Source: Natronorubrum sediminis (lineage in GTDB: Archaea > Halobacteriota > Halobacteria > Halobacteriales > Natrialbaceae). From it: a DNA stretch of 64,000 nt. The DNA lies in contig NZ_FNWL01000005.1 in the NCBI RefSeq assembly GCF_900108095.1, forward strand, positions 62,001 through 126,000, in the 5' to 3' direction. The notes under the pieces are model-generated. The model worked only from the letters and a program-made list of their open reading frames with translations, was not told the DNA's origin and did not search any database. Positions 1-8,710 of this stretch are shown in pieces. The position numbers and the translations under genes were made by a program. Numbering within the stretch: the first letter of the stretch is position 1; the number at the start of each line of letters is the position of its first letter.

Positions 1-1301
1 CGCTCGATCGCGCTCGCGATGACCGTCGCGACGCTCTCGAGGAAGTCGACGTCGTGATTTGCAAACTCCTGTGGCGAGGACCCGTAGACGGTGAGAGCGC
101 CCCACGGGTCGTCAAACCGACCGATTGTGACACCGACCCCGCTTTCGATATCAGCCGCTGCCAGCCCCGTCGAGTCGGTGAATCTGTCGTCCATCTCGAG
201 GTGTTCGACGACGACAGGCTCGCGGGCCGTGACCGCTGCCGCCGTCAACGAGTCGGCGTCGTCCGTGGATTGCTGACTGCGTTCTGCGTCTATCAGCCGC
301 TCAGAACAGCCGGTGTACGAGCGGACGGTAAACGGTTCGTCTGCGTTCCCCTCCTCGTGTTCGAAGATCGCACAGCAATCGACACCCAGCGCCGTCGCAA
401 TCAGGTCGCTCGCCTTCTCGAGGAGCGCGTCGATATCCGCGTTCTCAAGGGCGTGTCGGCCGAGATAGGAGACCGTCTCGAGTTGTGAGACCTTCGTCGT
501 CAGCGTCTGTTCAGCCTCCTTTCGTGGTGAGATATCGCGAAAGAGGCCGACGAAGTAGCGATCACCGTCGTACGTGAAGTCGTTGAGCGACACGCCGAGT
601 GGAACCTCGTGGCCCGCCGCGTGTTGTCCCGGCAGTTCGACGTACGTCCAGTTCAAGTGGCGTTCGCCCGTCTCGAGATAGCGCTTCAAGGCTTCGAGAT
701 GATCCGCTCGAAGCCGCGGCGGAATGATCGTGACTTTGCTCGAGCCGACCAGGTCGTCGGGTGAAAAGCCCAGGATCCGCTCGATGGCCGGGTTCGCGTA
801 CTGGATCGTGCTCTCCTCGTCGAGAACGATGATTCCGTCGGGGAGGGAACCGGCCAACGCTTCGAACGTGCGGCCGTACGTGAGCGAAGACGCCGAGACG
901 GACCCGGCCGGTGTCGTAGGCCGATCGAGGATACCGACAATCTCCGCGGAAGAGTCATCAGCCACCGACGCGACGTGGAGTGTCGCCGAGAGCGACGTCC
1001 CGGAGTTAGTTCGAAGGGTGATCGTCGTCGAGACCGGGAGGTCACCATCGTCGACGATGGATTCGAACGTGGGTGTCTCGTCCTCGAGAAGGGTTGAAAA
1101 CGGTTTCTCGAGGAGTGCTGTGCGACTGTATTCACTCACCGACGTGAAGCGTTCGTTGACGTCGATAATCCTGCCGTCGGCGTCGAGTCGGAAACTGGCC
1201 ATATCGGCGGCCGTGAGAAGTGACGCCAACCCGGAGTCGCGAGAGAGATTTGAGTGGTCCGCGTGTCCGTCAGCTGGCGAAGAAGGCGGACCGGATTCCA
1301 T
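1..1301 (-). CDS. PAS/GAF sensor protein, probably histidine kinase (3' end outside window)
   Basis: The reading frame is open from an ATG at 1301 to the window edge, so the C-terminus is missing. The visible part has a PAS domain starting near residue 30 (FRLDADGRIIDVNERF), a second PAS domain encoded around 540-850, and a GAF domain encoded around 1-300 whose end (VDFLESVATVIASAIE) is typical of haloarchaeal PAS-GAF histidine kinases just before the kinase module. It is probably a cytoplasmic sensor, since no membrane segment is seen. The kinase domain is expected beyond position 1 but cannot be seen, so the call rests on family architecture. It could instead be a Bat-type regulator ending in HTH_10. 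Confidence 0.8.
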   Translation of the reverse strand, partial: MESGPPSSPADGHADHSNLSRDSGLASLLTAADMASFRLDADGRIIDVNERFTSVSEYSRTALLEKPFSTLLEDETPTFESIVDDGDLPVSTTITLRTNSGTSLSATLHVASVADDSSAEIVGILDRPTTPAGSVSASSLTYGRTFEALAGSLPDGIIVLDEESTIQYANPAIERILGFSPDDLVGSSKVTIIPPRLRADHLEALKRYLETGERHLNWTYVELPGQHAAGHEVPLGVSLNDFTYDGDRYFVGLFRDISPRKEAEQTLTTKVSQLETVSYLGRHALENADIDALLEKASDLIATALGVDCCAIFEHEEGNADEPFTVRSYTGCSERLIDAERSQQSTDDADSLTAAAVTAREPVVVEHLEMDDRFTDSTGLAAADIESGVGVTIGRFDDPWGALTVYGSSPQEFANHDVDFLESVATVIASAIE

Positions 1302-1418
1302 TGTCAGGAACTAACGATTCATCGTAATAAGAACTGTGTTACTGGTCGAAATAACTGTCAGGGAGTACTAGTTACTATCGTGCCACCCGTCGAACGAAAA
1401 ACGAAATCGTCGCACGTC

Positions 1419-4259
1419 CTAATCCCAAAACGCCTGCGTGCGGGCGTATTCGCGCTCTTTCGAGAGAATATCGCGATAGAACTCGCTTTCGTTTTCTCGC
1501 AATTTATTGATGATTCTCGCCGCGTTGTGAGGACCGACGCCTCGAGCGGCCATCGCGATGACGGCCTGTCTGCCGTGACTCTGGACGAGGCCGGCGCTTC
1601 GAAACGCCCGTTCGGTCATCGATTCCTGTTCCTCGTCTTTTTCGTTCGCACGCACGGCCTGGACGACCTCGTCTGCCCACGGATTGAGTGAGGCGATCCG
1701 CGTCGAACCACACTCCGGGCACGTCGGCTGATCCGACACGCGCCTCACTTTCGTCGTGACCTTCCAGTCGGTGCAGTGGGTACACAGGAGGATAATCCGG
1801 TCGTCCTGAATTCGTTCTTTGACCGTGTTGATGACGCTCGCATCCGCGTTCTCGGGTGCCAACAATTCCTTCCCACCGGACGACCGACCACCCTGTCCGA
1901 TCGGCGTTCGGCCGCGGTAGGTGTCGACCTCGATCTCACCAGCCTGAATACCCCCGAGAACGGCACTCGCCCCCGCCGCATCCAGATCCTCGTGAAACAC
2001 CTCTCGGAGCGACTCCTCGTACATCGGCGTCTCCTCGAGTGCGGCGAGTAGTCGGTCGTTCGAGAGACGGCCCGAACCGTTCCCTTGCCAGCGTTTGAGC
2101 GCGCCGAACTTCGCCGACACCTGCGCGAGCCGAAACGCGAGCGCGTCCGAGTTCTTCAGCCCGAGTTCGACGATGGTCTCGACGTGATCTGGGTCCGTCT
2201 CCTCGAGGAGTGATAGCACGTCACTCGTCGCGACCGAACTCGGAACCTCGAGTTCGATTCGATAGGGATCCGTCTCGAGGCCGACCGACGACCCCGCCTG
2301 CTGGCCCAGCAACGACGAGAGCACGCGGCCGAGCGTCTCGTTGACCGTGTGGCCGTAGGGTGCGTTCACCACGACGGTCCGTCCCTGGCGCTCGAGGACC
2401 AGCCGATCCGCCGTCGGCATCGGTGCTTCTGTCTCGATCTGGCGCTCGAGTTGCTCGCAGGCCTCCGTGAGCGTGTACGCATCGGCAGGGTAGCGACTCT
2501 CGAGTTCGCGGCCGACCGCGCTCGCGTCCGCACCACCCGATAACTGGGGTTCCGCAACGCCGCGAATCTCCCCGACTTCGCCCGCGACTGGAGCCGGGAC
2601 GGGAATTTCCTGGCCGATCCAGGAGGGTACCTCGCCGGCGGGGTCTTCGATCGGACTGACCTTGACACGGGCCTCCTCGTCGTCGATCTCGGCAATTCGC
2701 CACATCTCCCCGCGCTGGATGAACACTTCGCCTGGCTGGGCGAAGTTGACGACGAAGCGCTCGTCGAGCGTTCCAATCTGGCTCCCCGAGGCGATGTCGT
2801 GGACCTCGTACGTCGCCTCGTCGGGGATCATCGAGAGGTTCGAGTAGACGTACTGCCAGGTGCCGCCGGTCGTCTCCAGTCGATCCGCCGACTCGTCGAA
2901 CCAGACGATACGGTTTCGATGCAGTTCCGAGACGACCTCCCGGAGCGTCTCTACTGGAAGATCGCGGAACGGGTACGCCCGCGAGACCGTCTCGTAGGCG
3001 TCTTCGACGTGGATCGCGTCGCGACTCTGGACGATACCGGGAAGCTGGTTCGCGACCACGTCCAGGCTCCCGTCGTGGATCGCCGCCGGTTCGACCTCAC
3101 CGTCTCGCGCCCGTCGAGCGATCGCCAGCGCTTCGAACGTGTCGTCGGGACGGGTCGTCACGATGGTCCCGCTCGAGACCTCGTCCTGTCGGTGGCCCGC
3201 GCGACCGATTCGCTGGAGCAAGCGCGCGACCTGCCGCGGACTTTTGTACTGGACGACGTGATCGACGCGGCCGACGTCGATGCCGAGTTCCATCGACGAC
3301 GTACAGAGGAGACCGTCCAGTTCGCCCGCTTTGAACCGATCTTCGACGTCGATTCGGGCCTCCTTCGAGAGCGAGCCGTGGTGGACGCCGATCGGGAGGT
3401 CGAGTTCGGTGAACCTCGAGCCGAGTGCTTCGGCCGTCTGGCGCGTGTTGACGAACACGAGCGTCGACTCGTTTTCCGCGACGATATCGCGGATGAGACG
3501 AACGTGACTGGCCGTGTCCGCCTCGGTCATCAGTTCGCCCGCGAGTCGCTCGTCCTCGTCGGTAATTTTGGGCTGGCGAACGGTCACGTCGACGTTGCTC
3601 CCCACGTCGATTTCGCGGATCTCGCAGGGACGACCGCCGGTGAGGAAGTGTCCGACCTCCCCAGGGTCACCGACCGTCGCCGAGAGGCCGATCCGCTGGA
3701 CGCCCGACGCGAGGTCTTCGAGGCGTTCGAGGCCGACGGCGAGTTGTGCGCCCCGTTTCGAGGCGGCGAGTTCGTGAACCTCGTCGATGACGACGTGAGA
3801 AACGTCGGCGAGAGCCTCCCGAAGTCGCTCTCCCGTCAACATCGCCTGCAACGTCTCCGGCGTCGTCACGAGCACGTCCGGCGGGTTTTTGGCCTGTTTC
3901 CCCCGTTGGTACTGGGTCGTGTCGCCGTGGCGAACGTCCACCTCGAGACCGAGGTACTCGCCCCACCACTCGAGGCGTTCGCGCATGTCACGGTTGAGCG
4001 CTCGCAGCGGCGTGACGTACAACACTCCGAAGCCCTCGGGTGGGCCATCGTCCGCGAGGAGGTGATCGAAGACGGGCAACATGGCAGTCTCGGTCTTGCC
4101 ACTCCCCGTTGGCGCGATCACGAGCGTGTGCTCGCCGGCCGACAACGGCGGAATAGCCACTCGCTGTGGTGCCGTCGGCGTCGAAAAGCCGCGTTCGGAA
4201 AGCGCCCCCCGAACCGTCTCCCCGAGGTGCGTAAACGCCGCAACGTCGCCCTCACTCAT
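1419..4259 (-). CDS. lhr: Lhr-type superfamily 2 DEAD/DEAH helicase
   Basis: A 946-residue ATP-dependent nucleic-acid helicase of the large-helicase-related (Lhr) group. Motifs run in order: Walker A APTGSGKTET (49-58), Walker B DEVH (159-162), SAT (193-195), and a second RecA domain with the QRIGRAGHR motif. A winged-helix and Lhr core follow. Near the C-terminus there is a four-cysteine zinc-ribbon-like pair (CTHC and CPEC). The ATG at 4259 was chosen because the protein then begins MSEGDVAAF as the family does; the open frame runs 190 residues further upstream but reads as intergenic, and a TATA-like CTTATG lies about 30 bases upstream on the minus strand. Lhr proteins act in DNA repair or replication-fork processing; the exact role here is inferred from the family only. 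Confidence 0.93.
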   Translation of the reverse strand: MSEGDVAAFTHLGETVRGALSERGFSTPTAPQRVAIPPLSAGEHTLVIAPTGSGKTETAMLPVFDHLLADDGPPEGFGVLYVTPLRALNRDMRERLEWWGEYLGLEVDVRHGDTTQYQRGKQAKNPPDVLVTTPETLQAMLTGERLREALADVSHVVIDEVHELAASKRGAQLAVGLERLEDLASGVQRIGLSATVGDPGEVGHFLTGGRPCEIREIDVGSNVDVTVRQPKITDEDERLAGELMTEADTASHVRLIRDIVAENESTLVFVNTRQTAEALGSRFTELDLPIGVHHGSLSKEARIDVEDRFKAGELDGLLCTSSMELGIDVGRVDHVVQYKSPRQVARLLQRIGRAGHRQDEVSSGTIVTTRPDDTFEALAIARRARDGEVEPAAIHDGSLDVVANQLPGIVQSRDAIHVEDAYETVSRAYPFRDLPVETLREVVSELHRNRIVWFDESADRLETTGGTWQYVYSNLSMIPDEATYEVHDIASGSQIGTLDERFVVNFAQPGEVFIQRGEMWRIAEIDDEEARVKVSPIEDPAGEVPSWIGQEIPVPAPVAGEVGEIRGVAEPQLSGGADASAVGRELESRYPADAYTLTEACEQLERQIETEAPMPTADRLVLERQGRTVVVNAPYGHTVNETLGRVLSSLLGQQAGSSVGLETDPYRIELEVPSSVATSDVLSLLEETDPDHVETIVELGLKNSDALAFRLAQVSAKFGALKRWQGNGSGRLSNDRLLAALEETPMYEESLREVFHEDLDAAGASAVLGGIQAGEIEVDTYRGRTPIGQGGRSSGGKELLAPENADASVINTVKERIQDDRIILLCTHCTDWKVTTKVRRVSDQPTCPECGSTRIASLNPWADEVVQAVRANEKDEEQESMTERAFRSAGLVQSHGRQAVIAMAARGVGPHNAARIINKLRENESEFYRDILSKEREYARTQAFWD

Positions 4260-4460
4260 CTTTTCCGGGTTAGGGGCGAGAGCCGCATAAGCGACACGTT
4301 CTACGCTCACGTTCACTCGAAACACTCGACTCGTGAATCCCAGTTTCCACTCGCAGATCCCGATTGTGACGGATGAAACACTCCTCGCGAACCTCGATTG
4401 TGACGCGTGAAACACTCTCGAGAAGGCTGGTAGGAACTCATTATATTCTGGTATCCGTGT

Positions 4461-4470
4461 CATATAAAAA
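4461..4470 (+). promoter_or_regulatory. TATA box for the surface-protein transcript
   Basis: CATATAAAAA is a strong archaeal TATA element. A start site about 25 bases downstream would fall near 4490, just before the ATG at 4496 and the ATG at 4516. Confidence 0.55.
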
Positions 4471-4495
4471 TCGGTGACTATCGCTTGTTGAGGAG

Positions 4496-4699
4496 ATGAC
4501 ACAGGAGAGCCACCGATGGACACATCGGCTCGGACAGGCACTAAGACGGCGCGAACAGGGATGGAGACAGCGCGAGCAGGGATTGAGACGGTGCGAGCAG
4601 GGACTAAGACGGCTCGAACAGGCACTGAGATGGGCAGCGTCGGCGCCTCACTCGAGCAGTCAGCGGCGTCGGCCGGATCAGACCACCGGAGGACGGTAG
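4496..4699 (+). other. Overlapping 67-residue heptad-repeat ORF (uncertain gene)
   Basis: This open frame starts at the first ATG after the predicted transcription start, behind a GAGGAG-like sequence, and ends two bases before an internal ATG (4702) of the surface protein. A 21-bp degenerate tandem repeat (about 4540-4635) makes it read as consecutive seven-residue units of the form LRR-EQ-G, which resembles a coiled-coil heptad pattern. The other frame over the same repeat gives seven-residue TARTG/K units. I cannot decide which frame is used; third-position GC looks similar in both. Confidence 0.25.
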
Positions 4700-5718
4700 C
4701 GATGCATCGAGGCATTGCAGTCCTCGCCTTCACGCTGACCGGACTCGTCTTCATCGGCGTCGTCGGCCTCGCGGCCCCCGGCGGAATCGGTGCCGATAGC
4801 GCCACGATCACCGCGTCTGCGAGTACCATCGAATCCGACGTGAGCGAGGCGAACGGCTCCGTCTCCGAGGACGCCTACGTCGAACCGGCACCCGAAGAGG
4901 GCGAATTGTACTACGAGGCGGGCGACGACGACTGGGTGAGTTACATCAACCCGCGTGACGAGTACCGCTCGCCGTATCTCGGCGACGGCTCCGGAAAGAT
5001 CGGCGTGACGTTACTCAACGAAGCCGGCGAGCCGATCGTCGGCGAAAGCGTTCCAGACACGACGGTCACCATCGAGACCGGTGAGAAACTGGACTGGCAC
5101 TCCGAAGCCAACCCCGTGACCGTCCAGTACCCGCTCACGGATCACTACGACCGACCGCTCGATAGCGACCAGTTCGGAACGACCGACGACCTCGTCCAGG
5201 GCGACGGCTACATGGACACCCACAGCATCGAGATGCACGGCCTCGAGGAGAACGCGACGATCGAGTACGGCGAGGTCCAGATCGAAGGCGAACACGCCGA
5301 CAAGATAGACGTCGTCGGCTACATCGAACAGCCAAACGAGGCGTGGGACACCGACGTCGACGCAATCGAAGACGCAGAATCCTACGAGGAAGTCGGCGGC
5401 GAGTGGACGTACACCCCAGACGGCTCACACGGACAGGTCGTCGTCGTCTTACAACTCGATGGCGACGAAACCGGCGTCGACGGTGTGGAAAACGATCACA
5501 GTGGCACACCAGTCGTCAGCGAAACGGGCAGTGCTGAGGGCAGTAGCGACGACGGTGACGAAAGCGACGATAGCGCCGATGGGGAGCGTGACGATGGCGA
5601 AAGCGATGACGGTGACGACACCGACGATGCCGACGTGATCCCCGGCTTCGGCGTTCCGGCGGTGATCGTCGCACTCGCGCTCGTCGCACTCGCGCTCACT
5701 CGACGTCAGTCGGGATGA
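4516..5718 (+). CDS. PGF-CTERM surface protein
   Basis: A 400-residue acidic secreted protein (338 if translation starts at the ATG at 4702). After the start MHRGIAVLAF comes a hydrophobic signal segment (residues 66-90), then an extracellular domain with YINPRDEYRSPYLGDGSG and many Asp/Glu, then a Ser/Asp/Glu-rich linker of about 50 residues. It ends with VIPGFGVPAVIVALALVAL followed by basic residues, the tripartite PGF-CTERM signal cut by archaeosortase A and replaced by a lipid anchor. The N-terminal 62 residues are built from 21-bp repeats and would place the signal peptide unusually deep, so 4702 is a serious alternative start. Function of the outer domain is unknown. Confidence 0.82.
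   Translation: MDTSARTGTKTARTGMETARAGIETVRAGTKTARTGTEMGSVGASLEQSAASAGSDHRRTVAMHRGIAVLAFTLTGLVFIGVVGLAAPGGIGADSATITASASTIESDVSEANGSVSEDAYVEPAPEEGELYYEAGDDDWVSYINPRDEYRSPYLGDGSGKIGVTLLNEAGEPIVGESVPDTTVTIETGEKLDWHSEANPVTVQYPLTDHYDRPLDSDQFGTTDDLVQGDGYMDTHSIEMHGLEENATIEYGEVQIEGEHADKIDVVGYIEQPNEAWDTDVDAIEDAESYEEVGGEWTYTPDGSHGQVVVVLQLDGDETGVDGVENDHSGTPVVSETGSAEGSSDDGDESDDSADGERDDGESDDGDDTDDADVIPGFGVPAVIVALALVALALTRRQSG
4540..4635 (+). repeat. 21-bp degenerate tandem repeat, about 4.5 units
   Basis: Units resemble ACTAAGACGGCGCGAACAGG and repeat every 21 bases without changing the reading frame. They give seven-residue repeats in two frames. Confidence 0.85.
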
Positions 5719-5817
5719 TCGCCTGCGGGCGACGGTCGGCACGAAATCGTCACGCAACCGCTGCGTGAACATTCACAACCAGTGAAGCTTTGTCACTTCG
5801 CTCGAGAGAAATACCCG

Positions 5818-6036
5818 ATGACAGCCGCCAACGAGGACGAACCCCGCGTTCCGATCGTCTGCGCTGAGTGTGAGACGACCTCCCGTATTCCCCTCTCAGA
5901 CGTTGCCGAGACGGTCGAGCGGCACAACGAACAGTTACACGGTGGGAACGACGTTGCAACCGTCGACCCTGATATCGTCGACACCATTGCCGACCTCGTT
6001 GCAACTGATCTCGGATTACTCGAGGACGCCGAGTAA
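5818..6036 (+). CDS. Small C2H2-type zinc-finger-like protein
   Basis: A 72-residue acidic protein starting MTAANEDEPRVP. Cys15-x2-Cys18 and His36-x4-His41 give a C2H2 spacing (C-x2-C-x17-H-x4-H), so it probably binds one zinc ion. Small proteins of this kind are common in haloarchaea and generally uncharacterised. The open frame extends 12 codons upstream, but the ATG at 5818 gives the natural N-terminus. No partner is suggested by the neighbours. Confidence 0.7.
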   Translation: MTAANEDEPRVPIVCAECETTSRIPLSDVAETVERHNEQLHGGNDVATVDPDIVDTIADLVATDLGLLEDAE

Positions 6037-6136
6037 CCGACCGTTTACGAGTTATATCGACGACTCGGACCGCTAGCTGCTGTGCTATCGCCACCGAGAC
6101 AGCCTCACAGTCGGTTCCGTACTGTGTAATCTATTG

Positions 6137-6370
6137 TCAGCATATCGACTGGCGGTGCTGAGTCCGTTTGTCAGCGAGAACGTGGAACAATTCGTCGAGG
6201 AATGTTTGGTCGTGTTCCGGATCAGCGTCCGTCACGAGCCCAAATCCGTCGGATGCTACGACACCCACTTCCGCGCGGAACTCCTCGAGGACACCGAGAA
6301 CGAATTCCTCCGGAGTTTTGAGGACTCGTTCCCCTGAGACGCTGTGTAGATGCGAAACTCCATCGGTGAA
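6137..6370 (-). pseudogene. Probable gene remnant, no start codon
   Basis: Between an upstream stop (6371-6373) and a stop at 6137 the minus strand holds an open frame of about 78 codons with no usable start. It has haloarchaeal codon use and an amphipathic protein-like sequence (TPEEFVLGVLEEFRAEV; DQTFLDELFHVLADKR). It looks like the C-terminal part of a lost gene at the border of the 6.5-11.9 kb cassette. I do not recognise the family. Confidence 0.3.
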
Positions 6371-6560
6371 TTACCGAATTTTGCTTGCATCAGTCACATT
6401 TCTGTCAGTATGGGGTCTAACCCATCTGATGCTCAGACAAGTATCTGTGAACGAGAAGCAACGACTTCTCACCTAGACAGTATCGCCCAGTTGATAGTAG
6501 TTTCAGGTTACCAGTAATAAGAGCACATATTACGAATATGTGACATGCAGAGAGACAGAT

Positions 6561-8447
6561 ATGGTTGGTATTTCAGGCCAAACGACGGCGACAGACGCCG
6601 AAGCCGAGTCGTTCCGGAAATCCCTAGATCCGTTGACCCATATGGATCGGTACGAGGCCACAGTAATGCTCAATTCGAGCGAATACTCCCTCGGGGTGAC
6701 CGCATACCCGGAGTATCCAACCGCCATATACGAGAACGAAACGTACTGGGTCTATCTCGAGGGACGGATTTACGACGAGGGGAAGGTCGAACGTAATCAC
6801 GATGGCGAAAACAAAATTACCCCCGAGAAGGGACACGATGGTGCTGATTCTGGGGACGAACACGGCTTACTGTCACTCGCCGAAACCGTATTCGAGCACG
6901 GTGACAACGAACGAGTCGAAGACTGGGTGACCGAGACTGATGGTGAGTTTCTCCTCGTCGCATACGAGAAGGACTCCGGACGACTCGCGTTGCTCAATGA
7001 CGCTCTTGGGCGACTTCCCGTCTATTATGCTCAAGACGGTGGTACGTTCGTATTCTCTCGGGAGTTACGATACCTCGTCAGTGAATTCGGGGATTCGTTC
7101 GATCAGATGGGGATCGCACAGTGCCTACTGCTTGGTCACACACTGGGTGAGCGAACACTCCTCGAGGGAGTCAACCGGATGAGACCGGCGAGCCTGCTCG
7201 TTTTTGACCCCGACCACGGCCTGACGACGGAGACGACGGTACAGACGTTCGCGTTCGACGAGAGCGAACACGCAGACCGATCTGCAGAACGAAACGCCAC
7301 CGAACTAGTGTCGTTGTTCGAACGTGCGTGTCGACAGCGATCGAGTTCGAAGGGAACTGATGTCGTCTCGCTTAGTGGCGGTCTTGACTCCCGTTCCGTG
7401 CTTGCCGGCTATCAGATTGAGGAGCAGTCTCCGGTCGCTGCGACGATGGAATCGTCGGAATACGTTCCACAATCCGACGTCGAGATCGCTCAGGTGATTG
7501 CTGAGGAGTTCGACGTCGAGTGGCAAACCTATCAGGTGTCCCATCCAGTGGGGAGAGACCTCGAGACCCTCATCAAAACAAAGAATGGACAAGTAGGACT
7601 TCTGACATCATTTATCCTCGGATTCTTCCGAAAAATCCGCGAGGAGTACGGGTCCTCGCTTTCGTACATTACCGGTGACGGCGGTGACATGGTCCTCCCA
7701 GATTTGACCCCTGCTCGTTCGCTGACGATGGACGAACTCGTTGATCAGGTGATCCAACAGTACGGTATCTTCCCGATCGAAGACGTCGCGGAGATCATCG
7801 GCCTTTCCGAGTCAGCGATCCGCGATAGCATTCGCAGTCGTTTCGAGGAGTACCCAGAAACGGACCCTAACGCCCTATATGTTCACTTTCGTATCTACGA
7901 ACGCGCAGTCAACTTCCTCTTTGAGGGTGAGGACCGAAATCGGTTCTTCTTCTGGAGTACAACTCCCTTCTACTCGCTGCCATTTTTCACATATGCAATG
8001 AACTGCCCATCCGAACAAAAAGTGCAGTACAGCCTATATCGGACGTTCCTCACGGAACTGTCACCCGAAGCAGCCCGGATTCGCCATCCAAACTACCGCG
8101 CTCCGGTCGCGTCCTCGAGACACGCGATGGTGGCCATGATCGATGACCTCCTCTCGCGATATCCTCGACTCATGGAGTCCATAAAACCGGTCATCAAATC
8201 GGTCAACGACCTCGATACGGAGGCGTCACTCCAGCCGGATACCATCGAATGTATCCGATCTCAGGTCAACCAGTGTGGAGCAGTTAGTGACGTCTTCTCA
8301 TCTGAAGATGTGCATCAATTCCTCGACTCGCACGCGGATTACGGACGAGTTTCGATTTACCGGATCTTCGCACTGACATCGTTCATCGACGATATCAACT
8401 CGAATCAGCCCGTCCTTAACACATATCGAAATAACACGTTCGTCTGA
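6561..8447 (+). CDS. Asparagine-synthetase-like ATP pyrophosphatase with degenerate glutaminase domain
   Basis: A 628-residue AsnB-family protein. The start MVGISG aligns with MCGIAG of AsnB, whose Cys2 is the glutaminase nucleophile; here residue 2 is Val, so ammonia release from glutamine should be lost. The C-terminal half keeps the ATP-binding PP-loop SLSGGLDS (about residues 270-277), so adenylation of a carboxylate remains plausible. A GTG at 6540 would add seven residues. In haloarchaea such proteins occur in surface-polysaccharide and N-glycan clusters, where they may amidate sugar acids. The next genes (phosphodiesterase, flippase) fit that setting. Base composition is less GC-biased than the flanks, which suggests transfer. 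Confidence 0.82.
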   Translation: MVGISGQTTATDAEAESFRKSLDPLTHMDRYEATVMLNSSEYSLGVTAYPEYPTAIYENETYWVYLEGRIYDEGKVERNHDGENKITPEKGHDGADSGDEHGLLSLAETVFEHGDNERVEDWVTETDGEFLLVAYEKDSGRLALLNDALGRLPVYYAQDGGTFVFSRELRYLVSEFGDSFDQMGIAQCLLLGHTLGERTLLEGVNRMRPASLLVFDPDHGLTTETTVQTFAFDESEHADRSAERNATELVSLFERACRQRSSSKGTDVVSLSGGLDSRSVLAGYQIEEQSPVAATMESSEYVPQSDVEIAQVIAEEFDVEWQTYQVSHPVGRDLETLIKTKNGQVGLLTSFILGFFRKIREEYGSSLSYITGDGGDMVLPDLTPARSLTMDELVDQVIQQYGIFPIEDVAEIIGLSESAIRDSIRSRFEEYPETDPNALYVHFRIYERAVNFLFEGEDRNRFFFWSTTPFYSLPFFTYAMNCPSEQKVQYSLYRTFLTELSPEAARIRHPNYRAPVASSRHAMVAMIDDLLSRYPRLMESIKPVIKSVNDLDTEASLQPDTIECIRSQVNQCGAVSDVFSSEDVHQFLDSHADYGRVSIYRIFALTSFIDDINSNQPVLNTYRNNTFV

Positions 8448-8710
8448 ATTACACTTCGTCGCTCGAGTTCGTTTTAGCGGCCGAGTAGTGGTGAAGAGCG
8501 TCAATTGAACAGCTGGTGCCGTGAGTATCCAGTCACGATTATCAGTATGTTACTAGCTGAGGACAGTATTGAAATCAGTAGATAACAAAGATCGAACCAC
8601 TAGTTAAGACAGTTGATGATTGGACAAGACGGACAGAATCAGTTGTTTCAGCCAACAACACAGGCTAGCATTCGATTCTGGATTGCATCACAGTTGGTGG
8701 AGGTGAAGCG

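Noticed and set aside
2799-4376. 525-residue plus-strand ORF opposite lhr
   Set aside because: Long antisense frames are common opposite GC-rich haloarchaeal genes; the minus strand holds a full set of helicase motifs over the same bases.
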